A stretch of DNA of 22,849 nt from DAOTUL01 sp034437435 (GTDB taxonomy: Bacteria; Chloroflexota; Anaerolineae; Aggregatilineales; Phototrophicaceae): positions 1-22,849 of the forward strand of contig CAYQJO010000046.1 in assembly GCA_964417785.1 (NCBI GenBank), given 5' to 3'. The notes under the pieces are model-generated. The model was not told the DNA's origin. It searched no databases and saw nothing but the letters and a program-made list of their open reading frames with translations. The stretch's first letter is position 1; each line of letters opens with the position of its first letter. The translations under genes and the position numbers were made by a program. Below, one piece after another: positions 22,638 to 22,849 of the stretch.

Positions 22638-22849
22638 TTACTTGCGCCGTCTCTGAATGCGGTTCACTTCCGCAACCCCGATGATCTCACCGTTGAGGAT
22701 CACGAGGCGGCGCTTGCCAAAGATGCGATGTAGCATCTGATTAATTTTGCGGCTTTCCTGACACCAGAAGTTTTCGAGTGTCAGTTTTGCCAGGTCTTCG
22801 AGAGTTGCTTGCTGTGAGGATGTGGAAGTCTGCTCAGCAAGTGACTCTC
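22638..22849 (-). CDS. Unrecognised protein, C-terminal end
   Basis: An open frame of 70 codons enters from the right edge and stops at 22638-22640. The visible part reads LENFWCQESRKINQML, then HRIFGKRRLVILNGEIIG and a strongly basic end (RIQRRRK). It is probably soluble and might bind nucleic acid because of its basic tail, but I recognise no family. Its stop lies 10 bases from that of pdxS, on the convergent strand, with no terminator in between. The N-terminus is outside the window. Confidence 0.5.
   Translation of the reverse strand, partial: ESLAEQTSTSSQQATLEDLAKLTLENFWCQESRKINQMLHRIFGKRRLVILNGEIIGVAEVNRIQRRRK

Overview
The window reads as a chromosomal segment of a Chloroflexota bacterium, probably Anaerolineae-like. 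This assignment is an inference from style: a lipoprotein with a long Thr/Pro-rich linker, a DUF4013 membrane protein, secreted PA14/SH3b modules, TolB-like propellers, long alpha-solenoid repeat proteins and a mix of extended -10 promoters. No rRNA or marker gene confirms it. Genes are densely packed, with several start/stop overlaps. I found no tRNA, rRNA, CRISPR array, insertion sequence or phage gene.

Region 1 (1-6665, minus strand) is one run of eight closely spaced genes. In transcription order they are: a DUF318/ArsP-type permease, its usual partner TIGR03943/DUF1980, a membrane-anchored TolB-like propeller, a membrane-anchored TlpA-like thioredoxin with a CPPC site, a DUF4013 membrane protein, a lipoprotein with two SAF domains, mannonate dehydratase (uxuA), and the N-terminal part of an SLC12-type cation-chloride cotransporter that runs off the left edge. 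The first six look like one envelope or export unit. The last two may have been appended or may have their own promoter.

Region 2 (6666-8287) holds a divergent promoter region with a perfect inverted repeat, a secreted protein with two PA14-like and two SH3b domains (plus strand), and a GC-rich hairpin at the convergent junction. Region 3 (8288-10958, minus) is a two-gene sugar-activation operon: a nucleotidyltransferase with a left-handed beta-helix, followed by a phosphomannomutase/phosphoglucomutase. Together they would make NDP-sugars for glycans. Region 4 (11065-13756, plus) holds an alpha-solenoid protein made almost wholly of 31-40 residue repeats, followed by a minimal GAF-domain protein.

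Region 5 (13753-21572, minus) is an eight-gene chemosensory operon: CheW, a methyl-accepting protein with no extracytoplasmic sensor domain, a CheA with two duplicated HPt domains and a C-terminal receiver, CheB, a CheY-like receiver, a protein with a degenerate RsbT-like ATPase fold, a second CheW, and a pseudo-receiver fused to a roadblock/LC7 domain. No cheR, cheC, cheD or flagellar gene is present. The layout resembles pathways that control type IV pili, gliding or other non-flagellar outputs. The degenerate ATPase-like protein and the receiver-roadblock fusion are the most unusual parts of the window.

Region 6 (21573-22849) holds a divergent promoter region with phased ATTGG repeats, pdxS (pyridoxal 5'-phosphate synthase) with no pdxT next to it, and the C-terminal end of an unrecognised minus-strand gene at the right edge.
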